DNA of 64,000 nucleotides. Origin: Odiellus spinosus (taxonomy: Eukaryota; Arthropoda; Arachnida; Opiliones; Phalangiidae). The notes under the pieces were generated by a model, which was not told the DNA's origin, made no database searches, and saw only the letters and a list, made by a program, of their open reading frames with translations. Positions 46,661 through 59,191 of this stretch are shown here, in pieces. The DNA is taken from assembly GCA_963920705.1 (NCBI GenBank), contig OY987232.1:8434200-8498199 (forward strand), read 5' to 3'. The position numbers and the translations under genes are program-made. The first letter of the stretch is position 1, and every line of letters starts with the position of its first letter.

Positions 46661-47391
46661 CGGACTATACGGGCTCTTGCTTTGCCATAGTCCGCCGATC
46701 GCGATTTTGCATAGATCATAACGGTGGGCATTTTCAATAATTTCTTTAACAATTACGAAAATTTTTAAAGGAATTGTGCAAAATGATCACTTTCATGGTC
46801 CACGATCATAATGGTTTAGCACAAAAAATGTAGAATTTAATAGTAATTTACTAATTTGCTCCATTTTTCTCGAATTTTTTAGAAATTCTCGAATTTGGTC
46901 CATTTTCCTCGAATTTATTAAAAAATTTCGAATTTGGTCCATTTTCCTAGAATTTTTAAATTTTCCATTTGGTTTATTTAATATTAATTTAAAGAATTTC
47001 CCCGATTTTTAATGGAATTTAGAAGAAATTTTCTAACTTGTTCCAATTTGGTTTAATTTAAAATTTTCTCGAATTTAGAAGTAATTTTCTTGTTTGGCCC
47101 ATTTTGATCCAAAGTTTTGAGTAATTTTTCCATTTAGCTCCCTTTTCATTGACTCGGTGCAGGCGACCTCTTCTAAGAGCGAGAATTGATTTTGATTGAA
47201 AAGGGAACATTTTTTTTAAAAAAACCAGCTATACCCATGATAAAATAAGCTTAAATAATTAAGCTTATTTTATCATTGAGTATACGTTTATAAATGTACG
47301 TTAAGGGGTCATCCGTAAATAAATTATTTCGTAACTCTTAAACGGCGCTACGTACGACAAAACGTCATAGAACATTTTCGTCTTAAAAGGA
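46316..47391. mobile_element. Right outer inverted arm of the composite element
   Basis: Inverse of 31905-33440, gapped. It encodes RSRFCIDHNGGHFQ and a stop near 46695-46740 on the plus strand, the transposase C-terminus. It stops within the terminal repeat (after TAGAACATTTTCGTC) and runs straight into repeat X, so the last 60 bp or so of the CAGGGTG terminus are missing on this side. Confidence 0.7.
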
Positions 47392-47800
47392 ATGATGCTA
47401 CAGCAGGGCGTGTTGCGCGAGTAGAAACGCTCTTTAAACAATTTGAATGGCGTTTCGAGATTTCTTGAAACACGAAGTTGCGGAAATTTCTCGAGCCGAC
47501 TATATTACCGTGAGCGTTTTTTCCGTGATATATTGGAAAATACGTACATTCGAATATCCCCGCTTGTGAACAAACTCGCAGTCATTGCAAACTCAAATCA
47601 TGTTTTTCCAAATCATGTTTGTCCAATTCATGTTTTTCCTAATCATTTTTCTCCAAATCATGTTTTTCCTAATAATTCTTCTCCAAATCATGTTTTTCCA
47701 AATAATTTATCTCCAAATCATGTTTTTCCTAATCATTCTTCTCCAAATCATGTTTTTCCAAATAATTTATCTCCAAATCATGTTTTTCAAAACAGCAACG
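47389..47800. repeat. Dispersed repeat X, copy 3, with a 30-bp tandem array
   Basis: From GGAATGATGCTACAGCAG through GCGGAAATTTCTCGAGCC and CATTCGAATATCCCC. At 47590-47790 about six units of 30 bp with CCAAATCATGTTTTTCC follow. It preserves the uninterrupted junction that copy 1 (5834/6606) has lost. Confidence 0.65.
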
Positions 47801-49648
47801 ACAATTTCAAGAGAGCCCATAGGCGTTGCATTCCGACTCCATGGGCAATGAGTCAAATACAGAGAGGATTCTTGAATGTATCTTTTATTTATAGGTTAAC
47901 CAGTAACGTTGTATCACGTATATCCAATGTCCTCCACTGGGCGGACTGGTCTTTCAATCTCTTACCAGCTGGAAGACGATACTTTAAATGCCTAGATTAT
48001 GCCAGAAAGTTTTCCACGAAAGTAAGTAGTTAATAAAACTTACGCCTTAAAAGCTATTTCCCATAATAATCAGATCTCGCATCTCTTTGCGCTTTTACGC
48101 TTCATTTCCGAAAAATGTATGCAAAAACTTGTTATCGCGATGTCAGTAGAAGGGCCCAAAGGTGACCCTTGTGGTTTGGGTTTCATTTTTTTGGGGAGTC
48201 TTTCGAATTACGTATGAGGGCGCCCAAAATGTAACGGTACGCCACTTTCCGATTTATCAAACTAAACAAAATGATTGTTCCTCGTTGTTTTTAAGGATTT
48301 TTCATCCCTGGCCGCGTGACGCGAAACCTTAGCGACGTCTAGCAAGATTTTATTAACGTTAATTAAGGATGTTCTAATGACTAAACAACAAAAACCTATT
48401 TTCGTAAATTAGCAAGCCCAAACTATGTTTTAACAAATAGTTTTAATTTTTAACAAATAAAATTGGTATATTCTCAAGACATATAACGTATACACGTATA
48501 AGCGGTAAATTTTGTCATATTTTTGCGTGACTACTTAGATTATCGAGCAAGGCATAGCGGAGAGGATCGAGTCCAAAGAGATAAACGGTTCCCCGCAAGA
48601 AGAAACGAAACCAGACAAGAAAAGGGGAGCCTCATTTCTGGACACTGTTTTGGATTTGTACTTCAAGGACGAGAGCTTTGAATTAGAAGACGTCCAGGAC
48701 GAAGTCGGAACCTTCATATAAGGGGTATTTAACAAAGAAATTAAAACTACCAACTCGAGCTGAACAGACCCTTTCTGACAAAATATAAGATACATCTATT
48801 TACCCTCTATATTAATACTAGCCTCTGTCAAGAAGGTGATTGCAAAATGAAACGAATTTCAACGGTTATGTAGCGCCGTCGGAGAAATTTATCTTGGGGT
48901 TCTGACTCGAGATGGAACCTTTCAAATGCCTGCCCTTTGAAAAACGACTTTTACATAGAGAATGGAGTTCCTTATCTGGTTGCCTATAAATTGTGGAAAT
49001 ATAGTCTATATCCAACTGCTAAAAGTATAAAGTCGAAAAAATGACGCGTTATTTTAAATAACAACATTGCCCATAGTCAGAATATATTTACAAATGATGA
49101 GAACTCCCTAAAATATCTTACCACTCTTTCGATTTTATTGGACGCTGTTTTAGTGATCCAAGATAAAAACGTGACTTTATTGGAAGATTAATGAGTTAGC
49201 CCTTAAATATTTACGTTTTTTCCAGGACAAGAGTTTAATACCACCAGGCCAAAAGCTCTAACATCACGGTAATTTCAGATACGCGTTTGAGGTTTTGTTA
49301 GTTTGCCATTAGACGACGCTTATGTTCGAAAACGGTTGTGGTTTTTCTCCTAATATTGAGTTTAGTTTCACGTAAGACCGCGACACTCTCAAATACACTT
49401 TCTCGAAATTACGCGTGATATTTAATTTTTACAACTGTTAAAACGGCATGAACTGGAACGAATTTCAATTTTAGGGTCACGGTACTCCTACTCTGAACAT
49501 GAGCTGGGCATTGTTTTTGTTGGGTCAAAGCCCCGAGGGTCAACGTAAAGTGCGCGAGGAACTAGACTGCGTTTTTGGCTCGGACAACGAACACGAACCA
49601 GAATTAGACGACTACAAAAGACTCGTCTACCTAGATTGCGTCATAAAA

Positions 49649-51430
49649 GTAAGCGCTTCGGAAATATAAAAGTAATGTAATGTCAGAGTGATCAAGGTGG
49701 GTGGTCCATGGCAGGGCAGTTTAGTAAAGCTGGTTTTGACGTCAATTGGCAAGCTATGTGTCTGTTCGTTTTCTGCGGAGCGCGGCCATTTTGAGGGAGA
49801 CGTTTAGTAATTAGTTTATTTACTAAGCTTGCTTTTAATAGCAAACACGCGTGTGGTTTTGTTTGTTGCTACGTTTGCGATATTTGCCTTTAGAGGACGC
49901 TTATGAATGCCACGTTATTAATATTTATCAATTAAGATCGGTGTCAAGTTGTTATTTGTTATAGATTTTATAGCGACTGTCTAACTTACGAATGGAGACA
50001 GATTGCTAATTTACACGTGGCAAAAGTTCTACTAAACTGTAGGACTTTTCCAGGAAAAGAGACAGAGGAACAAAAAAATGATATGTGTTGAGTCCTGCAG
50101 CGCGAGGGATAGAAACATATATAGTTGTTCCGTAATTTTTAACGTTTGCAGCGAAGCTATTGAATAATTACTTCAAAAGCTAAAAATCAGATCATTGACT
50201 AGCGAGGCTTGGTTCAGGTCGCTGACCGTTTCAATTTTAATACTTGACTATATAGAATTATATACGGCCCAAGGGGAAGTACGTTTTATCGTTTTCGGTT
50301 GGACTGCCATTTATCAATTTTAATTAAACTTTTAAATAGCCTCAATTTATTGATCCTAAGGTTTTTATCATTTTAACTTTATTGAAAAATGTCCAATAGG
50401 AGTCGGCCAGGCTATATCCACCTGCTCCAATAATAGGGCGGCACCTGGACGACGATTGAAAAATTGGTAACTATCTTAATTCTTGAAATTATATAAATAA
50501 TTTTGGATTAACTCGACCATTCGAGAGCTTTGACATTGTCCTTTATGTGGGATAATTCATATAATTAACTTTTGATAACAGTTCATTGTCAAGTCTACCA
50601 TACTTCCGGTCACTCGCGAAAGATACTAGACAAATTTCCCATTAAAAGGATGGATCTCTATCGTTCTCTCGCTACACAATTAAATTTTACATTCCGTTCC
50701 AGTTATTTGAATCAACGCGTAATAGCTGGAAAGGGTACAGGCGATATTTCCCTTACCCGGCGGGATCGCTTCATTGACTCAAATAAGGCACTATAGGAGA
50801 CACGAGTCGGAGAGAATCGAGCTGCTGCAGGGGATATATCGATTTTTGCCCCCTTCGCCTCCAAATTTTCCAAATAAAACCAGCGCTATACTGTTCCCTG
50901 ATAAGAAAATTGAGAAAGGCCCTGAAACCCTCTTCCGTTATTGATTGCCGTCAGAGATAAGATCGAAATGCTCGGCAAATATCAATATTTTACTTGTTCT
51001 TCCAGATAATTAAAGAATATTTTCGTTTAATGGTTTTGTCCGCGGTGGTTGACTTGGTTTTAGTGTCAGTCTAAAGCTACTTTCGCAGTTGACACTTTCA
51101 AACCATTTAGAACCGTTTTGAAAGATCAAATCGACTATATTCAAGATATTAATTCCATTTCTTGATCAAAAGATCTACAAATTTTATAATTTGATTTTTC
51201 CAAAATGTTTTTGAACGGTTTTAAAGTTATGGGCTGATCATCGTTTGTAATGCAATTTTGATTTCCTAAAAAATTCAGTCTTTAGCCAATCAAAACGGTC
51301 CATTTTCCCATAGAAATAACATTAAAATCGACTTTTTCGAGGACAAGTCCAGTGATTGACAGAACTAAAAGAGGAATTATTTGTTACGGTTAAAACCAAT
51401 TTTAAATGGTAGACCAAGGTTCGAATGTTG
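49649..51430. other. No confident exon
   Basis: Searched on the plus strand for the K-helix, PERF and heme-loop exons of the P450; none is seen. A frame after 50584 (STILPVTRERY) superficially recalls the segment after the I-helix but soon meets stops. Confidence 0.4.
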
Positions 51431-52337
51431 CGGTTGTCGGTGGAGTGACTCTTTAAATGGCTTCCTGTTTTTCTTCTTAAATTTTTCCAATGTTTTTCCC
51501 AAATAAACCACATCGGCGTTATCGGAATTCTATTGATTGGAAATGAATCAAACAAAATAGTTAACGGTAACCTTAAAATGGTTACATTGAAGCGAGGTTA
51601 GTAAAGAGACAGCGAATCTGCCAAGACAGAAAATAGGTTTTGCGTCGTACCATCATCCGTATCTCAAAAACATTTCATCGAGTAATCAAACCGATTGAAA
51701 CGGTTCCACTTCGAACAGCGTTTGCCATCCTTAATGGTGTTCAAATTGACCCCCTTGGATTTGTTGACGACAGAATAGCAGAGAGTGGAATTGTAAAAGT
51801 TGAATAAGCAACCGACAATAATGGTTAAGGTAGCGATGGCCACGTTTACCCACGATCTCGAAGGAATGACGCCACGAGTTTCTAAACGAATCAAAACTAA
51901 TTATTGGACGTCGATGGACCAAGGACGAAATCGCACCTAATCCAATTTGCCTGGAGATTACGTTCCACAAAGAAAACGGATCCACGAAGAGTTTCAACTT
52001 TGGAAATGAGAATCGAATCGATTTGGAAATGACGAAAAACGAACAGGAAGACGTCATGATAAGAATCCAAAGCTAAAAACGTGTTCCTGTATTAGATATT
52101 TTGTGAAAAACAATTTCTCTTCGATACAGAGACAGAAATGTGCCAAAAAGGAACACAATGCCTCGAATACGTTGTAAGGGTTTTAGGCTTAGCCATCTCG
52201 TCTGCCGATTTACACTTACCACCCTAACTCATATATCGTGTGGTCTCCTCAATCAATTTAACGCTAAAACATCGAGTCATTTGACGACTCTACTCTAGAT
52301 TTTTCTTACACCTTACTGACAATGAAAGTCTGCCCTA

Positions 52338-52356
52338 TTGTTTTTTTTTTTTTTTG
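52338..52356. repeat. T-run
   Basis: An uninterrupted run of 17 or so T in the intron of receptor copy A. Confidence 0.8.
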
Positions 52357-53076
52357 TCCCAAGAGTTAACGAGTTTTAAATAATTCCGCGATAATTAATT
52401 TGGGTCAAGGATTACTATTATTCGTATCCGTGGTTAAATTAGTTAGCGAGAATAAACTTCTTAATAAATAAATTACCGTCGTTGCAAATGGCTCGAAGAA
52501 AAACGAACAGCTTGCGACGCGCTGACTGGCCACCTTCTTCGTTAGGAGATAAACACCATCTTGGTTAAAGATTGGTGTAAAAGAGATAGCTTTGAGCCGT
52601 TGTGGTGACACCAAAATAACATTTCCCATAAAATCAGCTTCCTACAAATTTCGCGCGGATTTAAAATATAATTCAATACAGAAAATGCTGGCCGAACTAC
52701 ACCTGTTAAATATTGCGCTCACAAAATCTCAAATTGTTAATTTGGATTATAAAAATGTATATAAACAATATCTGTGTTAAAGAAAATAAGGTTTTCCTGT
52801 TTTTAAGTAACAGGTTTTTCCTGAACTACTTTCCCAAACAAAGATGTGGGTTTTTGTACTTCGAATTATCAGCATAATTAGTTTGTTCTGTGGTACTAGC
52901 ACTTTAACAGAGGATATGCAAGAAAAATAAGAACTCTGGCTTGATAGTGTAACATATTATGATTCGACTTTAAAAGCTCGCCCGAAAATCGCGAGAAAAA
53001 CAAAGTCGTAAAAAATATATTGAAGTGAACAAAGGTTAAAAAATATCCCCTTGTATCGCTAATACGGTGCAGCTGT

Positions 53077-53759
53077 AACAAATTATAACATTGGCTTGGG
53101 CTAGGTTGGCTAACATCTTTCTGGTTCAGACGAAGAGTTCTGTAGGTTTACAATATACTAACCATTTAAAATTGTTAAAAATAAATAAGAGTAATTCAAG
53201 TGTATACTTCATTGATTATATTTGTGAAATGAACTGGTTAGTAACAGAAAGAGGACAACCGAAGCTGCAACCAATCTTCTCATTGGAGGAGAAGAATATA
53301 GACGTGCTAGGGAATATTTTGTATTCTCCCTAAAAACTAGAATTAGACATAATCTCGTGCGAGTAAGACCGCTGGGTCTGAGTAAAAGAAATGAAGGAGT
53401 CTGACCGGTGCAATATGAGAATTAGGGAATCTGACCAATGGGTCTGAAAATTAAATCGTAATGAGTTAGCCTGACCGCTGGGTCAGAGAAACAAAACTGA
53501 GGCGAACCTGACCTCTTGGTCAGAAATAAGTATTTAAAAGCGAGCATGACCGCTGGGTCAGAGAGATAAAGATTGAGCTAGAAAATATGAGGAGCGCGTC
53601 AGACTCAGGTCATTTTAAAACGATGTAAAGATATAATTAGTGCAAAATGGTTTGATGCGAGTAAAAATAGTAAAATAAATATACAAGTGCCCAATTATTG
53701 GAAGAATAAATATAGTGTCTGATTTATTTCACACGTCCACGGAGCCCAAACAAATTATA
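53077..53759. mobile_element. 661-bp insertion with an 11-bp target duplication
   Basis: AACAAATTATA occurs at 53077-53087 and 53749-53759. The segment between (53088-53748) starts ACATTGGCTTGGGC and ends GGAGCCCA; the ends share a weak inverted TGGGCT. Long duplications of 9-11 bp fit a Mutator-like element, but this is inference and no transposase is present. An 80-codon open frame (53091-53333) covers the left third; its protein is unrecognised. The right half carries a hairpin array (53366-53561). Confidence 0.6.
53366..53561. repeat. Array of CTGACC-N4-GGTCAG hairpins
   Basis: Six sites at 53366, 53401, 53431, 53471, 53508 and 53546, 30-40 bp apart. Four have a 4-base loop (GCTG, AATG, GCTG or TCTT) closed by CTGACC/GGTCAG or a near match; the site at 53401 has only the left half and the last pairs five bases. 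The spacers are A-rich and unalike. Confidence 0.75.
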
Positions 53760-54506
53760 CTATTAACTTTGATGTTTCAGTCCGTTTAAGTTAATGCAAC
53801 TCTTTAAGTGCTCTCCCAAAGCTATCTCGACAAATAATATCGCAACAACACCAGCTTTGTACCTTTCTTTGTAACATTCCAATGATTCCATCGAAAGATC
53901 CATTTCCTTTTGGTAACCCGTATTTTCCGGTTTTTGGTAATACCAAACGATATCTGTAAGGGATAAAATTAAAATTGGTTAATCGGCTTGATTCCCAGGA
54001 GCTAGTTTATGGAAAATACAATACTTGAACCCCAGAAAAAACACCAATATCTCAAAAAAATTAAAATAGGGCCCAGAACGACCTACAATACTGCCGTCAT
54101 TTAGTCGGTCAATGATACATTTAGTGTCCTAGATAATAAACAATTTATTTATATAAGAGATATGATAATTATTCCTAAGTAACTTACGTTTACTGTAGTC
54201 ACGTTAAATGTATGATTTACTAGCAATGGCATTACAAATGAATTTTGCAATCTTAATTCCACTAAATAATAATATTATTAGCCTCTCGCTAATCCGCGTT
54301 AAACCTAGATTAATAATAAGATTACAGTTAATCCCAAAATCTATGTGCTGAAATTTGGCCTATAAATTGTCTACCCCGCCTTATCCGAATTATACCCCAG
54401 GTGGTTAGAGGCCCATTATGGTCGTGGACAAAATTAAGAAGCTCTTTCATAACATAAATACAACTGATTTGGTTCCCATGAAAATATAAATCTGAAAATA
54501 TTCTAC

Positions 54507-54571
54507 CTTCAGAATTTTTTTCTCGAGTGTTCTAATGTCGACGGCTCTATGGAATTTCAATTCGCAAACAC
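54507..54571 (-). other. Exon-like block upstream of IR copy A
   Basis: Splice-bounded 65-bp open block (VCELKFHRAVDI...) conserved at 61648-61711 (copy C), 58244-58285 (copy B, shortened), 62435-62492 and about 62650-62715. Its phase does not match the next recognised exon, so an intermediate exon is missing or this is a different exon. Confidence 0.45.
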
Positions 54572-55768
54572 CTTTACTCTAAAACTCCTAACCTTATATA
54601 AATGCCGATAATAAGCGTTTGAGAAAAACAAACTTTTTCCACTCTCGTGATTTCATTTCTTAAGAGTTTATTTTTCTAACTACGTATACTTTGCACAAAT
54701 GGGGTTAAAAGAAAATCAAGGATCATGCATAAAGAAGGCTTAGAAACGAGAAAGAGAAATAGTTTCACACCCTGCCCTCAAACCTTAAATTGATCGAATA
54801 CAATACTTTTTATTCAATCGATAAATTAACGACAATTGCTAACCACCTCCCGTCTTTCCCCGAGTTAAAGAGATGTTTGCAAAATGAGAAAAACAGAAGC
54901 GGTTTGATTCGTATTCTTTAAACTAATCGAACACTACGTTCGCGTTACGATATCCCAATCGATTTTCAACGATATTTAAATCGCTCGGAATAATTTTTAA
55001 TCTCAATCCCTTCACGTATCAACTTTATAAATCGATCCATTATAGTTTCAACCGTAGTTGGTTGAAGAAGACTCGAATTTAAACTGGTTCCCGAAGCAGG
55101 TACGATTCAAATCGATTCCAGAAGAAAGTTTTCACTGTACAAGGAAACGTTTTGAAACGTGGTTTGAATTGAAACCAAGGCTTAGTTGCCAATTGCAAAC
55201 TCCGCTTGAAGACTAATAGAACACCTTCCTGGGAGTCGTGGGAAATTTCGGAAGTTCGTCCTTGAGAGAATTGGAACCAGACGACGCGTCTTTCAAAGAC
55301 ATCTAAATTTTTCATGTCCGGTTGATTACTATTGAATGTTTTTAGTCCTTTTCCATGCAGGATCCTTGGACAAAATTCAATGCTAACCATGATCCCTTGT
55401 TCTTACTGCGAAGTTGCGTTCTTCATTAGCCAACACGCTTTCTCTTAGCTAAGTAACACTGACAGGGAAAGAATTCTTCGTATTCAGTGAAAAATATGTG
55501 TTAAGAAACCTACCTGTTACCATATTTTTCGAATGCCTGAATTAAAAAGCGTATTCAAAATGGATTTAATTTATTCAACCTGTTCATTCCATTATTACAT
55601 CAAATTTTGTTCAAACAAGGAACATACGTTTAAATACGAAGGTACGAAACATTTCAATGTTAAATTAATTCACTTCAGTCCCTATTTACATTTTCTTGTT
55701 CCAAGATCTCGTTAAAATAAAGCAACAGATAAAAATGTATTGTTCGTGTGACAATTGAATGACGTCAA
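54572..55768 (-). other. Possible N-terminal receptor sequence; otherwise no gene
   Basis: A 103-codon minus-strand frame at 55079-55390 (MVSIEFCPRIL...LLREPV) could be part of an IR extracellular domain for copy A, but it has no counterpart upstream of copies B and C and no splice support. Confidence 0.3.
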
Positions 55769-58129
55769 TTAACCAATGAAGATTTTCAAAAGAGGAGTTG
55801 TTTTAGCACCTCGAATGATGCGATAAAGATTGCCGACGATAAGAAAGATGCCGACGAAAGTTAGGATCGAAATTAAAGCATTGAAAATTTGCTTCAGATC
55901 ATTGTAGCCAATGTAAACTATTTCTTCGGATTCTTCCGCGATTCCATTTGCTCGTTCAACTTTGAAATTTTGGTATAACAAACATTTTTCGTAAAAACCC
56001 CCTTCGAAGATTCTTCTAATCCTGAATAAATGATTTTGGAAGCTATTGTCATAAGCTACGCAAAATTTTCGAATTAAATCCCGAAATCTTTAAGCAGTTT
56101 TAAGATTTCGGAATCAGTTTTAAGATTATATGTAATCGATAGAAAACAGTTCTACCCTTTGTTTCTTTTTACTTACCCTTGATTAAATATTTCTTTGAAT
56201 TGAAAACCAAGTCCGTAAGCCATTGCCGCGTAGAATGAAAAGAGCCTCTCTTTGGGAATATGAACCACTAACTGGTTCACGGAACTATCTTCTTGATCGT
56301 GTAACGCTTGGAAAAAATAATTTCTGCTTATGATGAAAGCGAATTTGGAGTCCTTAATAGCCCGGGATGCTTCCAAAATGAACTTTTCCTGTTTTGTTTC
56401 TTATGTTTTTCCAATATTTTTTCCAAATAAACAACATCAGCGTTATCGGAATTCTATTCATTGGAAATAAATCAAACAAAATAGTTAAAAAAAAAGCAGG
56501 TCACTAAAAAATGTTTACATTAAAGCGAGGTTAGACAGCTTCAACAGAATCTGCCAAGCTAGAAAGTCTGTGTTATTTTGATTTAAATGTAAGGAGGATC
56601 CAAACCTTCATCACTGCCTCATACACACTCGATCCACCAAGTGATCCAATTGAAACGGTTCCACTTCGAACAACGTGTGCCAAATCCTTAATGGTGTTTA
56701 AATTGGCCCCCTCAGGTATGGCGCCGACAGAATAGGACAGAGTGGAATTGTAAAAGTTGAATAAGCAACCGACAATAATGGTGACGGTAGCGATGGCCAT
56801 CTTTAACCAAGATCTCGAAGGAATGACGCATCGAGTTTCTAATCGAATCAAAACTAATTATTGGATGTCTATGGACCAAGGACGAAATCGCACCTAATCC
56901 AATTTGCCTCGAGATTACGTTCCACGAAGATAACGGTTCCAAAATGGATTTCAACTTGGGAAATAACAATCGAATCGATTCGCAAATGACGAAAAACGAA
57001 CAGAAGAACGCGAGGATAAGAATCCAAAGCTAAACAAGACGCGCGAATTCGAATGTGTTCTTGCATAAGATCATAAATGAATTTACTATTAGTAGCGAAG
57101 AATAAAAATAAATTACTTTCGTTTGAAATGGCTCAAAGAAAAACTTGCAGCTTTCGACGCGCTGACTGGCCACCTTCTTCGTTATGAAAATGACATCATC
57201 GTGGTAAAATATTGGTGAATAAGAGATAATTTTAAGCCGCTGTGTGTCACCAAAAGACGGAACCCCGCAATATCAGCTTCCTACAATTTTTTACGCGGAT
57301 TTATAAAATATTTCAAGACAGTACTTGTTATAAAGACGGGAAAAAGTAAAATTGCGAGTTTCTTCAATATTCACGCACCGAGCAAAGTTTATTTATAGAT
57401 AACTGTAATTTAAAGTGATTATATTTAATCGATTTAGACTTAAAATATGATTAAAAACATTATTAAAATTAGCCAAAGAAATTCGCGGCGATTTAAGGTC
57501 GTGATAAACCGGAAAAACTTTGAAAGATCAATAATTGAACCTATTGACGTTTTAACCGAAATCAAGTTTAAAAATAATTTGAGCCCGAATTTTTGAGCTC
57601 ACGGTAGCTTCGTACCTTTCTTTGTAGCATTCCAAGCATTCCATCGAAAGATCCATTTCCTGTTGAGAACCCGTATTTTCCGGTTTTCGGTAACAAAAAC
57701 GAAATCTGTCCATAGAATAATTACATTTCTCTTAGCGAACTGATTCTCGGAGCTTGTCTATGGCTAATACAATACTTGAAGCCGAGAAGAAATGCCAATA
57801 GCTCTAAAAAATGAAAATAAGGACCAGAAAGGCCTACGAGGCTGCCATCATTCAGACGGTCAATTCTAAAATCGCTGTCCTAGATAATAAACGATGAATT
57901 AATATACAATCCCATTTACTCTATAATCTACCCCTTGAAAATCCTAATCCCTACGCTTTGGCCCAACCGCGTGCTAAAGGGGAAATTATGGTGAATTTAA
58001 AAGGGTTTAAAAATCGGCAATTGTCCCTTAAAATGGATAGGAGAATTATTCATAGCTTAAGTTTAGTACAGCTACATTGAATGTATAGTTTCCAAGCAAC
58101 GGGATTCCGCAATCTTACAATTAGTTCAA
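55769..58129 (-). pseudogene. Ionotropic receptor (IR) copy B, pseudogene
   Basis: Exons: 58129-58061, 57879-57776, 57705-57616, 57280-57117, 57029-56894, 56838-56606, 56453-56177, 56021-55769. The end is well kept: FQFKEIFNQGIRRIFEGGF, then TM4 in NALISILTFVGIFLIVGNLY. Comparison with copy C by exon length shows the damage: the 57705 exon is 90 bp (91 in C), the S1 exon 164 bp (165) and the 56453 exon 277 bp (275), each causing a frameshift. The first exon is also shifted and its donor is TT instead of GT. The remaining splice sites are intact, so inactivation is fairly recent. Confidence 0.85.
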
Positions 58130-59191
58130 CTATGTAATAATATTATAAGTCACTCTAATACGTGTTAATACTTGCGTTTTGGTTCCCGCATTTCATTTTG
58201 ATTAATCCGTTAAAAATGATACCGAAATATAAATCTGAAATCATTTTACCTTCAGAATCTTTTCTTCAATGTTCCAAACTCGACGTCACCTTTACTGCAG
58301 AACTAACCTTATATAAAAACCGACAAAAATTCGGCCCGAGAAAAACAAATTAAACGTTTTCCGCTCTCTTGATTTTTTTATTACCATTACATTTCTCAGG
58401 GTCTAGTTATTTTTATAACTTCTTATACTTTCCACAAGTGGAGTTAAATAAAATCAAGAATTATGTATAAAGAAGGGTTAGAAACGAGGGAGAAGAGGAG
58501 GGTGACGTTTTGCTCGAGTCATGCGTCGTAGAGTTGAATTTATTACATTCCATTCCGTTAAGGACACCACTCTGGAAAGTGAATTGATCGAATACAATGC
58601 CTTCTATCAATCCATAAATTAACGGCAGCTGGTTTTCACCACCCGCCTTTCCATGGGTTCGATTTTCAAAAAATTATAAAAACAAAAGCTTCAATTTTTC
58701 TCATTTTGTAAACTTCTCGTATAAATTTGATCGTTCCTGACCGACAGACAGACGAATATATATCTTAATCTCCATGATGTATAATATTTTCATTAATATT
58801 TCATTCGTTCGCGTTACGATATCCGAATCGATTTTAATCGATAAAATTCAAACGATATTTAAATTGCTCGGAATCATTTTTAATCTCCTTCAAATTCATA
58901 AATTAATTTGATATAGTTTCATAATATTAAAACGCAATATTCAAAATGGATTTTATTTATCCAGCCCGATTCATTATTACATCAAATTTGGGTCGTGCAA
59001 GGGACATTCGTTTAAGTACGAATTTACGAAATATTTCAATGTCAAATTGATGCACCTACTGGAGATAATAACATTTTCTTGTTATTAAAATTAAGCGTCC
59101 AATAAATTATCTAGAAAAATACAACTAAAGCTATTTTTGTTCCGGGTATTGTTCGTGTGACAATTCAATGACGTCAGGTAACCAATGAGGC

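Larger units (their letters stand above)
28567..49648 (+). pseudogene. CYP4-like cytochrome P450, broken, seven exons found
   Basis: Exons: 28567-28676, 28879-28964, 30410-30597, 30682-30751, 47895-48021, 48539-48724, 49475-49648. All are bounded by AG and GT and all phases match. CYP4-type segments in order are KLLTSKENVEKSIIYHF, GKTLWRDRRKKLAPTLHPRM, CTLDIIVETTMGVRLG, FNLLPAGRR, ASFLDTVLDLYF, LEDVQDEVGTFI and MSWALFLLGQSPEGQRKVRE. P450s of this family are heme monooxygenases of the endoplasmic reticulum acting on fatty acids, hormones or xenobiotics. Damage: a TAA at 48719-48721 just before the I-helix motif; that motif is GHGTPT where the family has GHDTT, so the oxygen-activating Asp is lost. 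No K-helix ExxR or heme-binding Cys exon was found before the receptor cluster. The fourth intron (30752-47894) is 17.1 kb and filled by transposons. Gene or recent pseudogene; pseudogene favoured. Confidence 0.8.
51440..54261 (-). pseudogene. Ionotropic receptor (IR) copy A, broken
   Basis: Exons on the minus strand: 54261-54188, 54128-54025, 53953-53863, 52641-52477, 52072-51937, 51881 to about 51660, and a partial one from 51529. The ligand-binding S1 exon reads EADFMGNVILVSPQRLKAIS and is intact (55 codons). TM1 is in LWILIMTSSCSFFVI; TM2/3 in NVAIATLTIIVGCLFNFYNS. A 2-bp deletion near 51725 shifts the frame, the donor after that exon has changed from AAG-GT to AAA-TG, and the next exon decays after about 30 codons. 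The last exon is gone. IRs are divergent ionotropic glutamate receptor relatives, used as cation channels in chemosensation at the dendrite membrane. The 1.2-kb intron 53862-52642 carries an insertion. Confidence 0.8.

Noticed and set aside
47443..48033. A single 196-codon gene
   Set aside because: Most of the frame is translated repeat X and a 30-bp tandem array; only its end overlaps the P450 exon, in the P450 frame by chance of the upstream AG.
50584..50800. Next P450 exon (STILPVTRERY...)
   Set aside because: No ExxR motif in register, stops soon after, and the fit to the segment after the I-helix is weak.
53091..53333. 80-codon gene inside the 661-bp insertion
   Set aside because: No homology recognised and the frame begins at the insertion edge; noted within the element only.
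53366..53561. Regular palindromes with unlike spacers suggest a CRISPR array
   Set aside because: The window is insect nuclear DNA, the repeats are only about 16 bp and vary, and there are no cas genes. Kept as a hairpin array.
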